Positions 8,942 through 17,002 of a stretch of DNA of 64,000 nt are shown here, one piece after another (within the stretch, counting starts at the first letter, position 1; every line of letters starts with the position of its first letter). The notes under the pieces are model-generated. The model saw only the letters and a program-made list of their open reading frames with translations, searched no databases and had not been told where the DNA came from. Location: assembly GCA_963558075.1 (NCBI GenBank), contig CAUWFN010000012.1, forward strand, positions 1-64,000, in the 5' to 3' direction. Position numbers and translations under genes: made by a program. This DNA comes from CALHKP01 sp963558075. GTDB taxonomy: Bacteria > Bacillota > Clostridia > Peptostreptococcales > Anaerovoracaceae.

Positions 8942-9614
8942 CTTCGAGTTCTCCAAACCTGTAGCCGATGCCGCGTACAGTCTCTATAAGCTTTCCGTAT
9001 TCGCCAAGCTTCTGTCTTAGAGATCTGATGTGAACATCAACCGTACGGCTCTCTCCATCAAAGGAATATCCCCATATCTTTGTGAGAAGCTGGTCCCTTG
9101 AAAAAACCAGTCCCCTGTTCTCTATGAGAACTGACAGAAGTTCAAATTCCTTCAGCGTAAGCAGAACTTCCTCCCCATCTACCTTAACCTGATGCTTCTT
9201 TGGAGATAATGCAAGACTTCCTATTTTGTACTCAGATGAGTCTTCAGTCTTCTCGCTTCGTCTTAACAAAGCCTTGACTCTTGCTATAAGCTCCATCATG
9301 CCAAAAGGCTTCGGCAGATAATCGTCTGCTCCATTGTTTAGACCAAATACCTTGTCGTATTCGCTTCCTTTTGCGGTCAGCATCATTACCGGTGTTTTTG
9401 ATATACCCGGCATGACTCTGATCTTCTTCAGAATCTGAAGGCCGTCCTCTTCCGGGAGCATAATATCCAGAAGTATAAGATCGGGAGTTTCCTCTTTCAG
9501 GGCTTTCCAGAACTGTGACGGAGTACCAAATCCCTTCACCTCATATCCTGATTCATTTAATGTATAAAGTACAAGTTCTCTTATACTTTCATCGTCTTCT
9601 ACAAAGTAAATCAC
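8922..9614 (-). CDS. Response regulator, PhoB/OmpR type
   Basis: A 230-aa regulator with a receiver domain (residues 1-115; phospho-acceptor Asp50 in LILLDIML, acidic pair Asp7/Asp8, Lys in YLPKPFG) and a C-terminal winged-helix domain of the OmpR/PhoB class. An in-frame ATG lies 21 bp upstream, but it has no ribosome binding site, while the GTG at 9614 follows AAGGAG by 7 nt, so I prefer the GTG. It is the first gene of the regulator, kinase, Na/Pi transporter unit and has its own promoter. Confidence 0.9.
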   Translation of the reverse strand: MIYFVEDDESIRELVLYTLNESGYEVKGFGTPSQFWKALKEETPDLILLDIMLPEEDGLQILKKIRVMPGISKTPVMMLTAKGSEYDKVFGLNNGADDYLPKPFGMMELIARVKALLRRSEKTEDSSEYKIGSLALSPKKHQVKVDGEEVLLTLKEFELLSVLIENRGLVFSRDQLLTKIWGYSFDGESRTVDVHIRSLRQKLGEYGKLIETVRGIGYRFGELEDEKKNI

Positions 9615-9672
9615 CTTTCTGCTCCTTTTTTTCATAGTATATCATTTTAAGTTTACTATACCTTACTTCAAA

Positions 9673-9700
9673 ATTCTACAGAAACTTAACTTTTTTCCAA
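9673..9700 (-). promoter_or_regulatory. Putative promoter of the PhoB-type operon
   Basis: TTGGAA and TAGAAT separated by 16 bp, about 60 bp before the preferred GTG start. I could not identify a clear Pho box of direct repeats in this short region. Confidence 0.6.
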
Positions 9701-9718
9701 AATAAATCTTTTTCTAAC

Positions 9719-9749
9719 AAAAAGAACCCTTCCAAAATTGAAAGGGTTC
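9719..9749 (-). terminator. Terminator of the threonine aldolase gene
   Basis: An 8-bp perfect stem (GAACCCTT with AAGGGTTC), a 10-nt loop and a TTTTTGTT tail on the minus strand, starting 27 nt after the stop codon. Confidence 0.85.
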
Positions 9750-9775
9750 GTGTTCTAATCTGTCTTAACTTGCGA

Positions 9776-10810
9776 CTAAATCAGCGCTTTTATTGCTGCA
9801 AGGATTGCATCAACTTCTTCTTCTTTTGTTCCCCATGCAGTAACAAGTCTGATAGGAATCTCACCGTCTTTTTCTGGTGCCCATTCATAGAAGAAAAACT
9901 CTTTCTCAAGTTCTTTTACTACAGCCGTAGGGAGCACAGGGAAAATCTGGTTAGTATCGGACTTGCTGTACATCTTGCAACCCATCTCCTCCAGACCTTC
10001 TTTTAGCTTCTTGGCCATTTTATTTGCGTGAGATGCCATCTGGAAGAAGATGCTGTCTTCTCCACCTTTTAGAAGCGCCTCAAACTGAACTCCGAGAAGT
10101 CTTCCTTTTGCAAGGAGGCCTTTGTTTTGTTTGATCATCCATCTAAAGTTTTCGTTTATATCCTCATTTAGGATTACAAGAGCCTCACCCATGAGGGCTC
10201 CGTTCTTTGTTCCGCCTATATAAAATGCGTCTGTATATTTTGCTATATCATGTAATGTCAGGTCGTTTGCCTCGCATGTCAAAGCCGCACCGATTCTTGC
10301 GCCGTCCATATATACATACATGCCTCTCTTTCGGCAAGCCTCGCTCAGAGCCTTCAGCTCTGCTTTTGTATAAATCGATCCGCCTTCTGTTGCGTTAGAG
10401 ATGTAAATCATCTTTGGAATTACTGTATGCTCATCCTCAAATTCATCCCATGCACTGTCGATATCTGCAGGCGTAAGCTTTCCATCAGGTGTATCTATTG
10501 CAATTACTCTGTGACCTGTAGCCTCAACACCACCTGTCTCATGAGTGTAAATGTGTCCAGCTTTTGGCGCTATAACAGCCTCGTAAGGTCTCAGAGCCGC
10601 AGCAATCGTCGTTATATTTGTAGGTGTTCCTCCTACCATTAAATGAACTTCGCAGTCCTGTCTTCCGATAAGGTCTTTGACCATCTGACGAGCATTGTCG
10701 CTGTGCTCATCAAGAGCGTATCCATCTGAATGCTCAAGATTTGTGTCAATCAGAGCCTGCAGCACATCAGGATGAGCTCCCTGGCTATAGTCACTTCTAA
10801 AATAAATCAT
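9776..10810 (-). CDS. Threonine aldolase family protein (PLP-dependent)
   Basis: A 344-aa fold-type I PLP enzyme that cleaves L-threonine or L-allo-threonine to glycine and acetaldehyde. The PLP-binding lysine is in the IGGTKNGALMGEA motif near residue 200, MDGARIGAAL supplies the cofactor Asp, and the N-terminus has the family FRSDYSQGAHPDVL pattern. The ATG has an AGGAGG site. It is a single-gene unit with its own promoter and terminator. Substrate stereospecificity cannot be read from the sequence, and other beta-eliminating activities are possible. Confidence 0.88.
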   Translation of the reverse strand: MIYFRSDYSQGAHPDVLQALIDTNLEHSDGYALDEHSDNARQMVKDLIGRQDCEVHLMVGGTPTNITTIAAALRPYEAVIAPKAGHIYTHETGGVEATGHRVIAIDTPDGKLTPADIDSAWDEFEDEHTVIPKMIYISNATEGGSIYTKAELKALSEACRKRGMYVYMDGARIGAALTCEANDLTLHDIAKYTDAFYIGGTKNGALMGEALVILNEDINENFRWMIKQNKGLLAKGRLLGVQFEALLKGGEDSIFFQMASHANKMAKKLKEGLEEMGCKMYSKSDTNQIFPVLPTAVVKELEKEFFFYEWAPEKDGEIPIRLVTAWGTKEEEVDAILAAIKALI

Positions 10811-10896
10811 AGCAAAAATCCTCCTGTATATTTAATGTTTTTAATAGCGTATCAAAGAAAAGCGCCTTCTTTTGTGAAATCTTGCTTCCCTACTCT

Positions 10897-10924
10897 ATTA
10901 TAATCCAAAAAACATAAGAGTAAA
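10897..10924 (-). promoter_or_regulatory. Putative threonine aldolase promoter
   Basis: A consensus TATAAT preceded at 16 bp by TTTACT. It lies just downstream of the end of the betaine transporter gene. The leader of about 80 nt shows a weak AAAGAA/TTCTTT pairing only. Confidence 0.6.
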
Positions 10925-10938
10925 TATGAAAATTTAAC

Positions 10939-12513
10939 CTATATCAGACATTTTTGCTTAAGAAAATCCTTTGCAACATCAGCAGGCTCCTCGCCAAGCT
11001 CATCAACTCTGTAGTTCAGCTCCTGCATAACCTCGTCTGTAAGAACCTTGCTTAATCTATTGATGCTCTTTTCTAGTTCAGGATAATCCTCTAGTACTTC
11101 TTCTCTTATTATAGGAATTGCATAATAAGGAGGGAAGAAGCTGTCAGTGTCTTCTAGAACTGTAAGGTTATATTTTTTTAGAAGTCCGTCTGTAGCAAAA
11201 GCATCCACAATATCGACCTCTCCATTTTCTAGTGCTGTAAATCTAGGTGATCCATCAAGACCTACAGTATCGGCAAAGTTAAATCCGTACTTTTTCACTA
11301 TTGCAGGAAGTCCATCGTCTTTTCTGTTCTGGAACTCTAACGTAGTTCCGACTTTGATACTGCTGTCGCACTTTTTGAGGTCGGAAATTGTTTTTAGTCC
11401 ATACTTTTTGCCTGTTTCTGGAGAAACTGCAAGTGTATATGTATTGTTAAATTTTGCCTGAGGCATAACTTCCATTTCGTATTTTTCTTTCAGTTCTTCG
11501 CGGCATCCATCGTATACCTTATCCATGTCAGTTACTGGCTTGTGATTCAAAACATTTACAAAGATTGTTCCTGTGTAGTCCACGTACATGTCGATTTCGC
11601 CTTTTTTCATAGCTCCAAAGCATACCTGGCTTCCGCCGAGATTTTCTTTTCTGACAACCTTAATGTCAGTGTCATTTTCGATTACATCAGCATAGAGGTT
11701 ACATAAGATAAGCTGCTCTGTAAAGTCTTTGCTGCCTATTACGATTGTCTTGTCGTTTTTCTGAAGATTACCAAAAGCGCTACCTGCAACTAAACATATG
11801 ATAAGCGCAACAGCTGTGCCAAGCACGATTTTTTCTCTTCTTCTCTTCTTTTTTAGCTCGCCTTTTGTTCCATCAAAAGCCTTCTGAAGACTTATTGGCG
11901 TAACAAGTCTTTCGACGATTCCCATGAGAAAGTCAACTATGAGAGCTAGAATACAAGCAGGAACCGCACCTGCAAGAATCTGTGCGTTATTTACAGTTCT
12001 GATACCGGAAAATACCAGATATCCAAGTCCGCCTGCACCGATAAATGCAGCCATAGTCATAAGACCTACAGCAGTAACTGCAGAAATTCTTACCCCTGCC
12101 ATGATAACAGGAAGAGCCATTGGAAGTTTTACCTTCATAAGAACTTGCCAGTTTGTAAGACCGATTCCCTGCGCTGCCTCTACAAGCTGCGGGTCAATAC
12201 TCGAAATTCCCGTATACGTATTTTTGATTATAGGAAGAAGGGAATAAATTATAACCATTACTACCGCAGGAAGTGTACCGATTCCAAGAAGCGGAATTGC
12301 AAGTCCAAGTAGCGCCATGCTAGGTATCGCCTGAACGACGTTTGCAACACCGATAACAGGTTTTCCCATTTTCTTGACATAACTTATTAGAATACCTAGT
12401 GGCACACCGATAACAATTGCAAGACCTACTGCAATAACTGTCATTTCAACATGCTCTAGAGTCAGCTTCCACACCTGCGCGGCATTATTAATTATATAGC
12501 TTATAAAGTTCAT
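10939..12513 (-). CDS. Glycine betaine/carnitine/choline ABC permease fused to its substrate-binding protein
   Basis: A 524-aa fusion. Residues 1 to about 215 are a BPD_transp_1 permease with several TM helices and a coupling-loop region around EAAQGIGLTNWQVLMKVKLP. After a basic loop and a further TM (about 228-247), residues about 255-524 form an OpuAC-type binding domain beginning TIVIGSKDFTEQ. This permease-binder fusion is known in BusAB/OpuC-type osmoprotectant importers. The ATG overlaps the ATPase stop (TAATG), so the two are translationally coupled. Role: uptake of quaternary ammonium osmolytes. The exact substrate is unknown. Confidence 0.92.
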   Translation of the reverse strand: MNFISYIINNAAQVWKLTLEHVEMTVIAVGLAIVIGVPLGILISYVKKMGKPVIGVANVVQAIPSMALLGLAIPLLGIGTLPAVVMVIIYSLLPIIKNTYTGISSIDPQLVEAAQGIGLTNWQVLMKVKLPMALPVIMAGVRISAVTAVGLMTMAAFIGAGGLGYLVFSGIRTVNNAQILAGAVPACILALIVDFLMGIVERLVTPISLQKAFDGTKGELKKKRRREKIVLGTAVALIICLVAGSAFGNLQKNDKTIVIGSKDFTEQLILCNLYADVIENDTDIKVVRKENLGGSQVCFGAMKKGEIDMYVDYTGTIFVNVLNHKPVTDMDKVYDGCREELKEKYEMEVMPQAKFNNTYTLAVSPETGKKYGLKTISDLKKCDSSIKVGTTLEFQNRKDDGLPAIVKKYGFNFADTVGLDGSPRFTALENGEVDIVDAFATDGLLKKYNLTVLEDTDSFFPPYYAIPIIREEVLEDYPELEKSINRLSKVLTDEVMQELNYRVDELGEEPADVAKDFLKQKCLI

Positions 12514-13652
12514 TATGCCTCGCCTCCTTCCTGCGCTTCATCTGTCAGGAACTGCTTGCTAAGTGTCGATACAAGGCTACTGTTTGTCAGAAGACCAGCA
12601 AGCTTGCCATCGCTGTCCGTAACAGGAATATTATTTACATCAGATTCTTCAATCATCTTAAGCACATCTACTATATTATCGCCTACATGAGCCACATAAT
12701 TTACAGGCTCCATAATTTCCTCTGCAGGCATTAGTGGTCTTAGCGCCTTGAACAAAGTCTTTCTTGTGATAATTCCAAGAAGGTTCTTTTCGTCATCGCA
12801 AACGAGAAGCGTATCAATATGATGGTCTCTCATTCTCTTTATGCATCTATTTCTGATCATGTCTCCCTTGCAAGTTATAGGGTTTTTGATCATGAAATCC
12901 TCTACTTTGATAAATTCCGGTGAATCCCAGATTCTGTTTGTGCCAACAAAGTTTGCAACAAAATCGTTCGCCGGCTTTCTAAGAATTACCTCAGGTGTAT
13001 CAAACTGAAGAATTTTACCGCCTTTCATGATACAGATTCTATCGGCAATTTTTATAGCCTCGTCCATATCATGAGTTACGAAAACCATCGTTGTCTTTGT
13101 TTTTTCCTGAAGCTCTCTTAAATCATCCTGAAGGCTACTTCTTGTTACAGGGTCAAGAGCTGAGAAAGGCTCGTCCAGAAGAATTATTTCAGGATCATTT
13201 GCAAGGGCACGGATTACTCCGATTCTCTGCTGCTGACCACCGGAAAGCTCGGAAGGATATCTATCTAGATATTTATCTGGGTCAAGGTCAACCATCTTCA
13301 TCAGGTCTATGGTCTTTTCGACTATATCCTCAGATTTCTTTCCCTCAAGCTTTTCGATTATCTCGATATTCTGCCTGATTGTCATGTGAGGGAAAAGTCC
13401 ACCCTGCTGTATTACATAACCAATATTTCTTCTCATTTTGACCTTATCCATTTCGGATATATCCTTGCCGTCAATGAGAATTTTACCTTTGCTTACAGGT
13501 ATAAGGCGGTTAATCATCTTCAGCGTAGTTGTTTTTCCGCATCCGCTGGGCCCTATGAGAACCGTAAGCTCGCCGTCGTGAATCTGCATGGATATATTAT
13601 CCAAAACAGTATTCCCTTTGAATTCTTTCGTTACATTAAGAAACTCAATCAT
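12513..13652 (-). CDS. Glycine betaine/carnitine/choline ABC transporter ATP-binding protein with CBS domains
   Basis: A 379-aa ATPase with Walker A GPSGCGKTT (about 33-41), Q-loop, signature LSGGQQQRIGVIRAL, Walker B IILLDEPFSALD and a switch His. The C-terminal 120 residues form a CBS pair (about 255-370), the hallmark of OpuA/OpuC-type ATPases, where CBS domains sense ionic strength or cyclic di-AMP. The start ATG follows GGAGAG. The leader contains a terminator-like hairpin (13672-13714) that may control the whole operon. Confidence 0.93.
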   Translation of the reverse strand: MIEFLNVTKEFKGNTVLDNISMQIHDGELTVLIGPSGCGKTTTLKMINRLIPVSKGKILIDGKDISEMDKVKMRRNIGYVIQQGGLFPHMTIRQNIEIIEKLEGKKSEDIVEKTIDLMKMVDLDPDKYLDRYPSELSGGQQQRIGVIRALANDPEIILLDEPFSALDPVTRSSLQDDLRELQEKTKTTMVFVTHDMDEAIKIADRICIMKGGKILQFDTPEVILRKPANDFVANFVGTNRIWDSPEFIKVEDFMIKNPITCKGDMIRNRCIKRMRDHHIDTLLVCDDEKNLLGIITRKTLFKALRPLMPAEEIMEPVNYVAHVGDNIVDVLKMIEESDVNNIPVTDSDGKLAGLLTNSSLVSTLSKQFLTDEAQEGGEA

Positions 13653-13671
13653 ACTAATCTCTCCTATCCTA

Positions 13672-13714
13672 TATATAAAAAAGCCGCAACTTCTGCAAAT
13701 GAAAATTTACGGCT
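13672..13714 (-). promoter_or_regulatory. Terminator-like hairpin in the leader of the betaine transporter operon
   Basis: AGCCGTAA pairs with TTGCGGCT (8 bp with one wobble) around a 17-nt loop and is followed directly by a T-run on the minus strand. It ends about 20 nt before the ATPase start codon, and the upstream gene already has its own terminator, so it lies in the 5' leader. This is the arrangement of a transcription attenuator. It also has a T-rich flank on the plus strand. Confidence 0.6.
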
Positions 13715-13914
13715 ATTTTTGTACAGTATTCCCCTTTATATTATTTTACAATATTTTTGTGATATAAATTGGTTTCTCTGTGTAGCTTTTATGATTTTTT
13801 AGAAAAGGAGATTTAGTATTAGTATTTTAATACTCGATTTATTAGTAATAGTGTTTTGCTCTGGTAAGGCTATATGTCTAATTTTATGATTCCATCCCAA
13901 GCCCAGCTTACAAT

Positions 13915-13961
13915 AAAAAAGGAGAGGCTTCGCATACCCGTAAGGCTTTGCGTACCTCTCC
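13915..13961 (-). terminator. thlA terminator
   Basis: A 7-bp GGAGAGG/CCTCTCC stem with further inner pairing, followed by TTTTTTATT on the minus strand, 37 nt after the thlA stop. Confidence 0.88.
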
Positions 13962-13997
13962 AAAAATTTCAATTTTGCTTAACTGAAATCAGTTTGC

Positions 13998-15179
13998 TTA
14001 TTTTTCGATTACTACTGCAGTACCCATTCCACCGCCGATGCAAAGAGTTGCAAGACCTAGCTTAGCATCTTCTCTCTTCTGCATTTCGTAGATAAGTGAA
14101 ATAAGGATTCTAGCTCCGGATGCTCCGATTGGGTGTCCAAGAGCGATAGCTCCGCCGTTTACGTTTAGCTTGTCAAGATCAAATCCAAGATCTCTACCTA
14201 CAGCGATTGACTGAGCAGCGAAAGCTTCGTTAGCTTCGATAAGGTCCATATCAGCAATTGATAGACCAGCTTTTTCTAGAGCTTTCTTTGATGATGGAAC
14301 TGGACCATAACCCATGATTGATGGATCAACACCAGCTGAAGCGTATGATTTGATTGTGCAAAGTGGTTTTAGACCTAGTTCGTCAGCCTTTTCTTTTGAC
14401 ATAACTACTAGAGCAGCACCTGCATCGTTGATACCTGAAGCATTAGCAGCAGTTACAACTCCGTCCTTCTTGAATGCTGGCTTTAGTTTAGCCATCTTTT
14501 CGATTGATGAACCAAATTTAGGATATTCGTCAGTATCGAATACGATTGGATCGCCCTTTCTCTGAGGAATTTCTACAGGAACGATTTCGTCAACGAATTT
14601 GCCAGCTTTTACAGCTGCTTCTGCCTTCTGCTGTGAAGCTAGTGAGAATTCGTCTAATTCTTCTCTAGTGATTCCCCACTGTTCAGCAATGTTTTCTGCT
14701 GTGATACCCATGTGGTAACCGTTGAATGCGTCCCAAAGACCATCGTTAACCATCATGTCTACCATTCCAGTGTTGTTCATTCTAGCTCCCCATCTTGCTG
14801 ATGGAACTGCGTATGCTGCAGCTGACATGTTTTCTGCACCACCTGCTACTACGATATCAGCATCGCCTGCTTTGATGATCTGTGCAGCAAGTTCTACAGC
14901 TCTAAGACCTGATCCGCATACCTTGTTGATTGTCATTGTAGGAACTTCGATTGGAAGACCAGCATCTAGTGACATCTGTCTTGATACGTTCTGGCCTAGT
15001 CCGCCCTGAAGTACGCAACCCATGATAACTTCGTCTACCATTTCAGGTTTGATTCCAGCTCTGTTGATAGCTTCTTTGATTGCGATTGCACCAAGTGTTC
15101 TTGCAGGAACGTTCTTTAGAGTTCCTCCAAAGCTTCCGATAGGTGTTCTAGCTGCGCCTACGATTACAACTTCTTTCAT
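13998..15179 (-). CDS. thlA: Acetyl-CoA C-acetyltransferase (thiolase)
   Basis: A 393-aa thiolase of standard length that condenses two acetyl-CoA to acetoacetyl-CoA, the entry to butyrate or ketone formation in clostridia. The nucleophilic Cys88 is in NKVCGSGLRAVELA, the His-containing NGGAIALGHPIGASGAR lies near residue 345, and the second catalytic Cys is in CIGGGMGTA near the C-terminus. The ATG has a good AAGGAGG site. It is a lone gene with a strong terminator; the other butyrate-pathway genes are not in this window. The promoter region contains a perfect palindrome. Confidence 0.95.
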   Translation of the reverse strand: MKEVVIVGAARTPIGSFGGTLKNVPARTLGAIAIKEAINRAGIKPEMVDEVIMGCVLQGGLGQNVSRQMSLDAGLPIEVPTMTINKVCGSGLRAVELAAQIIKAGDADIVVAGGAENMSAAAYAVPSARWGARMNNTGMVDMMVNDGLWDAFNGYHMGITAENIAEQWGITREELDEFSLASQQKAEAAVKAGKFVDEIVPVEIPQRKGDPIVFDTDEYPKFGSSIEKMAKLKPAFKKDGVVTAANASGINDAGAALVVMSKEKADELGLKPLCTIKSYASAGVDPSIMGYGPVPSSKKALEKAGLSIADMDLIEANEAFAAQSIAVGRDLGFDLDKLNVNGGAIALGHPIGASGARILISLIYEMQKREDAKLGLATLCIGGGMGTAVVIEK

Positions 15180-15240
15180 TTTATATGTACCTCCTTAAAA
15201 TATGCCTTCGGGCTATATAATAACAAAACAATCTGTGTCG

Positions 15241-15257
15241 GAAAACTGACAGTTTTC
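15241..15257. promoter_or_regulatory. Palindrome upstream of thlA
   Basis: GAAAACTGACAGTTTTC is a perfect 8+1+8 inverted repeat 62 bp upstream of the thlA start. On the minus strand it lies between a consensus TTGACA (15272-15277) and an AT-rich TATTAT (15217-15222), and so overlaps whichever promoter is used. It could be an operator. Confidence 0.5.
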
Positions 15258-15317
15258 GTAATTTCCTAATTTGTCAATTTTTTCACATTCTCGATAGATT
15301 CATTCTACTACAACCGA

Positions 15318-16253
15318 TTACAAAAAGCAACCGGAATATTTTTCTTCCATATGATTTGGTCTCAGAGCTTCTTTTGCTTTTCTGAGATTTGGAATTCCGA
15401 TATCTTCCTCTCTATTTACATAAACGATTTCCTCAGGAAGGTTAAGGCAAAACTCTCTAGCAATAACCTGGTAAAGGCCTCTGAAGCTATCATCAGCCTT
15501 TTCGAAATGAGCAACTGCTGTATCTTCGTTTAGGCGCTCGCCTATAGAAAATGCCTGAAGCTTTCCGTCTATGTATATGCCTGCAGAATAAACTTCCGGA
15601 AGGTCTATAAGGTTCATCATCTCGCCTATCGCCTCAGATTCCATAAGAAGGCTTTCCGCCTCGTCTTTGTCAAGGTCCTTTGCCTCTCTCATTCTGTCTG
15701 TAAATGCGAGAACCTCATCCCTATCTTCAGCTGTCAGCTTTCTTGCCTCATAGCTGTAGTTCTTCAGGAAGTAATTCATGTGATTCTTTTTCTTGTGAAG
15801 AGCTCTGCCGCTTAAGCTTATGAGCTTTTCCTTGAGATATACGTACTCATCGTCATCTCTGTCGTGTGTAAATTCCATCTGGCCAGGGAAAGTGTCCTCT
15901 AAGATTTCCACCATATGACCAGGTATCAGTATCATCTGAAACTTTCTTTTTCTTTCATCAAAGCGTCTCTTCGCCTCGAGCACTGCCTCTTTAAACTTTT
16001 CTCTGTCGTAGTTTCCGTCTTTTGTAAGAGGCATAGATATTGCCATGTTCGGGTCTGCGATCATACAGTCTGCACCGGCCATAAACAGATAATCGTTTAT
16101 TACCTCCCAGCAGAGACAGTGTGTGTTTCGCCAGATATAGTTTGCGATATAAGTATATCCTGCCCCCCTGTAGTCGTAGCCTCTGAAATAGCTTTCGAGA
16201 ATCTCAACTTCCTCATCTGTTGGATTGTCGAAACTATGTTTGAAAATATTCAT
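15318..16253 (-). CDS. DUF2156 (phosphatidylglycerol lysyltransferase C-terminal-like) protein
   Basis: A 311-aa soluble protein resembling the DUF2156 group, with two GNAT-like folds related to the catalytic half of MprF. It lacks MprF's membrane part, so lipid aminoacylation should not be assumed. A conserved pattern near the middle (RKKNHMNYFLKNY) and near the C-terminus (YVNREEDIGIPNLRKAKEALRP) is visible. A GTG lies 15 bp upstream, but the ATG at 16253 overlaps the surE stop as ATGA, which indicates translational coupling. It is the last gene of the SIR2-surE unit. Biochemical role unknown. Confidence 0.8.
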   Translation of the reverse strand: MNIFKHSFDNPTDEEVEILESYFRGYDYRGAGYTYIANYIWRNTHCLCWEVINDYLFMAGADCMIADPNMAISMPLTKDGNYDREKFKEAVLEAKRRFDERKRKFQMILIPGHMVEILEDTFPGQMEFTHDRDDDEYVYLKEKLISLSGRALHKKKNHMNYFLKNYSYEARKLTAEDRDEVLAFTDRMREAKDLDKDEAESLLMESEAIGEMMNLIDLPEVYSAGIYIDGKLQAFSIGERLNEDTAVAHFEKADDSFRGLYQVIAREFCLNLPEEIVYVNREEDIGIPNLRKAKEALRPNHMEEKYSGCFL

Positions 16254-17002
16254 ATTTTTAAATCCCACTCCTTAATTTTCTCCACTTTTTCGCGGTCTGT
16301 ATAATCAAAACGCAGTGGAGTAATGCTTGCATAGCAGTCACGAGCTGCAATAACGTCCGTATCTGCATCTGCATCAAAGTCTACAGGCGGGTTACCCGTA
16401 AGCCTGTAGTTCTTGCCGTCCTCGCTTCTGAATCCATCATCGTAATATCTTGGGCCAAGCTTAGTAACCCGTACTCCTTTGATTTTTTCAGGTGGAAGAT
16501 CTGGCGTATTTATGTTAATAACAGTATCTGTCGACAGCTTTCCATAAACAAAATCAATCATCTTGACAGCAAGTTTACATGCATATTCAAAATGCACTGC
16601 CTTGTGATTATCAACGGAAACGGAAACAGCATGAACGTGGTCTATTGCTGCCTCCATTGCGGCACCTACAGTTCCTGAGTATACTGTATCAAGTCCTAAA
16701 TTGCTTCCATGATTAATTCCGGAGAAAACCATATCTATAGGCTTTCCGTCTGCTCCCCCAAACTGCAGTCCAATCTTGGTGCAGTCTGCCGGCGTCCCGT
16801 CTACAGAATATGCCTTCTTCGCATATGGAAAATCGACTTCTTCTACAAGCACATCTGCATTCAATGTTATAGCATGGCTCTTTGCACTTCGCTGCCCACT
16901 TGGAGCACACACATAGACATCTGCTACTTCTGAAAGTGCCCTGGCAAGGGCTTTGATGCCATCTGCTTGTATCCCGTCATCGTTAACTACAAGTATATTC
17001 AT
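16250..17002 (-). CDS. surE: 5'/3'-nucleotidase SurE
   Basis: A 250-aa metal-dependent nucleotidase/polyphosphatase of usual SurE length. The N-terminal metal motif NDDGIQADGI (Asp8-Asp9), the SGINHGSNLG motif near residue 95 and the SGTVGAAMEA motif are all present. It hydrolyses nucleoside 5'- and 3'-monophosphates in the cytoplasm. Its ATG overlaps the SIR2 stop (TAATG), and its end overlaps the DUF2156 start, so the three genes form one tightly coupled unit. Confidence 0.95.
   Translation of the reverse strand: MNILVVNDDGIQADGIKALARALSEVADVYVCAPSGQRSAKSHAITLNADVLVEEVDFPYAKKAYSVDGTPADCTKIGLQFGGADGKPIDMVFSGINHGSNLGLDTVYSGTVGAAMEAAIDHVHAVSVSVDNHKAVHFEYACKLAVKMIDFVYGKLSTDTVININTPDLPPEKIKGVRVTKLGPRYYDDGFRSEDGKNYRLTGNPPVDFDADADTDVIAARDCYASITPLRFDYTDREKVEKIKEWDLKI

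Larger units (their letters stand above)
13653..13997. other. 345-bp gap between the betaine transporter and thiolase genes
   Basis: No gene seen. It holds, from left to right, the transporter ribosome binding site, a leader hairpin with T-run, a possible promoter (TCACAA with TATAAA at 16 bp on the minus strand, near 13736-13764), about 150 bp of AT-rich DNA without recognisable features, and the thlA terminator. Confidence 0.7.
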
